Below are positions 4,882 to 5,829 of a stretch of DNA of 5,829 nt, one piece after another. Positions within the stretch are counted from its first letter, which is position 1; each line of letters begins with the position of its first letter. A model generated the notes under the pieces. It did not search any database and was not told the DNA's origin. It saw only the letters and a program-made list of their open reading frames with translations. Location of the stretch: the NCBI GenBank assembly GCA_004299545.1, contig SCRB01000404.1, forward strand, positions 1-5,829, read 5' to 3'. Source of the stretch: Rhizobiaceae bacterium (GTDB lineage Bacteria > Pseudomonadota > Alphaproteobacteria > Rhizobiales > Rhizobiaceae). A program made the position numbers and the translations under genes.

Positions 4882-5592
4882 ATGTGCGGTCGATATTCCC
4901 GGGGGCAGAAGGATCTGTTCTACGTCGAACCCCTCATGACGGACGCGAACGATCCGCGATTCAAGGGGCACCCCGAGATTTTCGCGCCGAGCTGGAACGT
5001 CTCACCAGGCACCCGGCAACCGGTTATAGGACCGGACGGCCCGCGACTGGAAATGTGGGGGTTCCGGCCCGCGTGGGCCGTCGCGCGCAAAATGCCGATG
5101 ATGATCAACGCCCGGCTCGACAAGGCAGCGTCGAGCACCTGGAAGGCGATGTTCAAATCGGGCCGCATCCTTGTCCCCGCTGACGGATGGTACGAATGGT
5201 TGCCTATGGCCGGCAGGAAGCAGCCCTACTTTATCCAGGCCAATTCAGGGCCTCCCATCTACTTTGCCGGGCTGAGCAGTGCACGTCCCGACGCTCCCGC
5301 GCATGACCCGGCGCCCGGCGTTGTCTTTGGCTTCGTCCTCGTGACGGCGCCGGCGGAAAGCGGCATGCTCGACGTGCACGATCGTCGGCCCCTTGTGCTG
5401 ACGCTGGAAGAAGCCAGGGTCTGGTTAGATCCAGCGACCACGCTCGAGGAAGCGCTGCATCTGGCCAACAACGCTGGCAAGACCTCAGACGATTTCCACT
5501 GGCATATGGTGACACCCGAGATGAACCGCACGGGCAACAACAGCCCGGTATTCAACGATCCGATTGACGCGGACACGCCGCCCGCGAAATGA
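4882..5592 (+). CDS. SRAP-family abasic-site DNA-protein crosslink protein (YedK/HMCES family)
   Basis: The product belongs to the SOS response-associated peptidase (SRAP) family, to which E. coli YedK and human HMCES belong. Family members form a thiazolidine crosslink between the N-terminal Cys2, exposed by removal of Met1, and an abasic site in single-stranded DNA, shielding the lesion. The sequence begins MCGRYS, giving the catalytic Cys2 and the invariant CGR. The other expected residues are present: Asn76 in MMINAR, Glu105 in PADGWYEW, and His166 in the HDRRP motif; SWNVSPGT (38-44) and MWGFRPAWA (58-66) are also typical. At 236 residues it is normal length and complete. HDRRP differs from the commoner HDRMP. 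AGGAG (4871-4875) supports the ATG. It is divergent from the unknown-gene array and convergent with the gene on its right. No SOS box is visible upstream despite the family name. Assignment is confident; a mobile-element role is inference. Confidence 0.95.
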   Translation: MCGRYSRGQKDLFYVEPLMTDANDPRFKGHPEIFAPSWNVSPGTRQPVIGPDGPRLEMWGFRPAWAVARKMPMMINARLDKAASSTWKAMFKSGRILVPADGWYEWLPMAGRKQPYFIQANSGPPIYFAGLSSARPDAPAHDPAPGVVFGFVLVTAPAESGMLDVHDRRPLVLTLEEARVWLDPATTLEEALHLANNAGKTSDDFHWHMVTPEMNRTGNNSPVFNDPIDADTPPAK

Positions 5593-5636
5593 CGGAAACC
5601 GAACGGTGGTTGCCTGGGTCACGATCTCCCCGGCGA

Positions 5637-5829
5637 TCAGGCATGCTGCCAGCCCTGCGCGATCATTTCTTCGTGCGGCAGCACATCGGCATCGTCCTCG
5701 GGCTCTTCGGTGAAGACCTGCAGTACGTCCGGTTCGTTGATCGCCCACATCACCTGCTCGACGACGAGAAAGCGCCCGGCAGGCGTCACCTTCAGTGACA
5801 TGCCGACGACTGGAACGAACGGGAGATCG
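5637..5829 (-). CDS. Hypothetical protein, 3' part only (enters from right edge)
   Basis: A minus-strand frame runs from the right edge to a TGA at 5639-5637, with 63 residues visible. It begins in frame with DLPFVPVVG, followed by MSLKVTPAGRFLVVEQVMWA, then INEPDVLQVFTEEPEDDADV, and ends HEEMIAQGWQHA. The ATG at 5801 could be the true start, but it lacks a clear Shine-Dalgarno and the residues before it read as a plausible strand, so the gene probably begins outside the window. Third positions are mostly G or C, as in real genes here. The C-terminal end is acidic. No family is recognised. Its stop faces the SRAP stop across 44 bases, with no convincing terminator between them. Confidence 0.65.
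   Translation of the reverse strand, partial: DLPFVPVVGMSLKVTPAGRFLVVEQVMWAINEPDVLQVFTEEPEDDADVLPHEEMIAQGWQHA

Noticed and set aside
5593..5636. Bidirectional terminator between the convergent genes
   Set aside because: Only very short complementary stretches (ACCG / CGGT with a two-base loop) and no T tract are present.
5589..5798. Plus-strand frame starting with ATGA overlap at the SRAP stop
   Set aside because: The overlap is attractive, but there is no ribosome binding site of note and the minus-strand frame over the same bases has better codon use and a more protein-like sequence.

Overview
The window carries a dense, GC-rich (about 60% by eye) run of small genes with strong G/C preference at third codon positions and clear Shine-Dalgarno sequences. 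This fits a Pseudomonadota accessory region, and Burkholderiales or a relative is my best guess, but no lineage marker is present. There is no rRNA, tRNA, CRISPR array, transposase or integrase in view. The only two families I recognise are DUF4326 (left edge) and SRAP/YedK (right). Both are common on phages, plasmids and integrative elements, so I infer a piece of a mobile element or genomic island.

Layout. From about 4614 down to the left edge, nine well-supported genes and one doubtful micro-gene are read on the minus strand. In transcription order they are: a 122-aa protein (4246-4614); a 202-aa protein (3629-4237); a 208-aa apparently two-part protein (2909-3535); a membrane-anchored coiled-coil protein (2173-2826); a 104-aa acidic protein (1843-2157); a 102-aa protein (1518-1826); a 138-aa protein (1014-1430); a possible 32-aa peptide (904-1002); a 74-aa protein (661-885); a 120-aa protein with a CxxC pair (302-664, probable TTG start inside the upstream stop); and a DUF4326 protein that leaves the window at position 1. 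Gaps are short (overlap to about 95 bases), so one long operon or two or three nested units is likely. Most members have no function I can name.

A 267-base divergent region (4615-4881) separates this array from a complete plus-strand SRAP-family gene (4882-5592). That region holds a candidate sigma-70-type promoter and a hairpin reaching into the SRAP ribosome binding site. Beyond it, a convergent minus-strand gene enters from the right edge and stops at 5637.

How they may work together (inference). SRAP proteins crosslink to abasic sites in single-stranded DNA, useful to an element that passes through single-stranded DNA during transfer or replication. The array of short unknown genes beside it resembles the accessory cargo of large conjugative plasmids, ICEs or phages. 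Nothing in the sequence alone proves defence, counter-defence or transfer functions.
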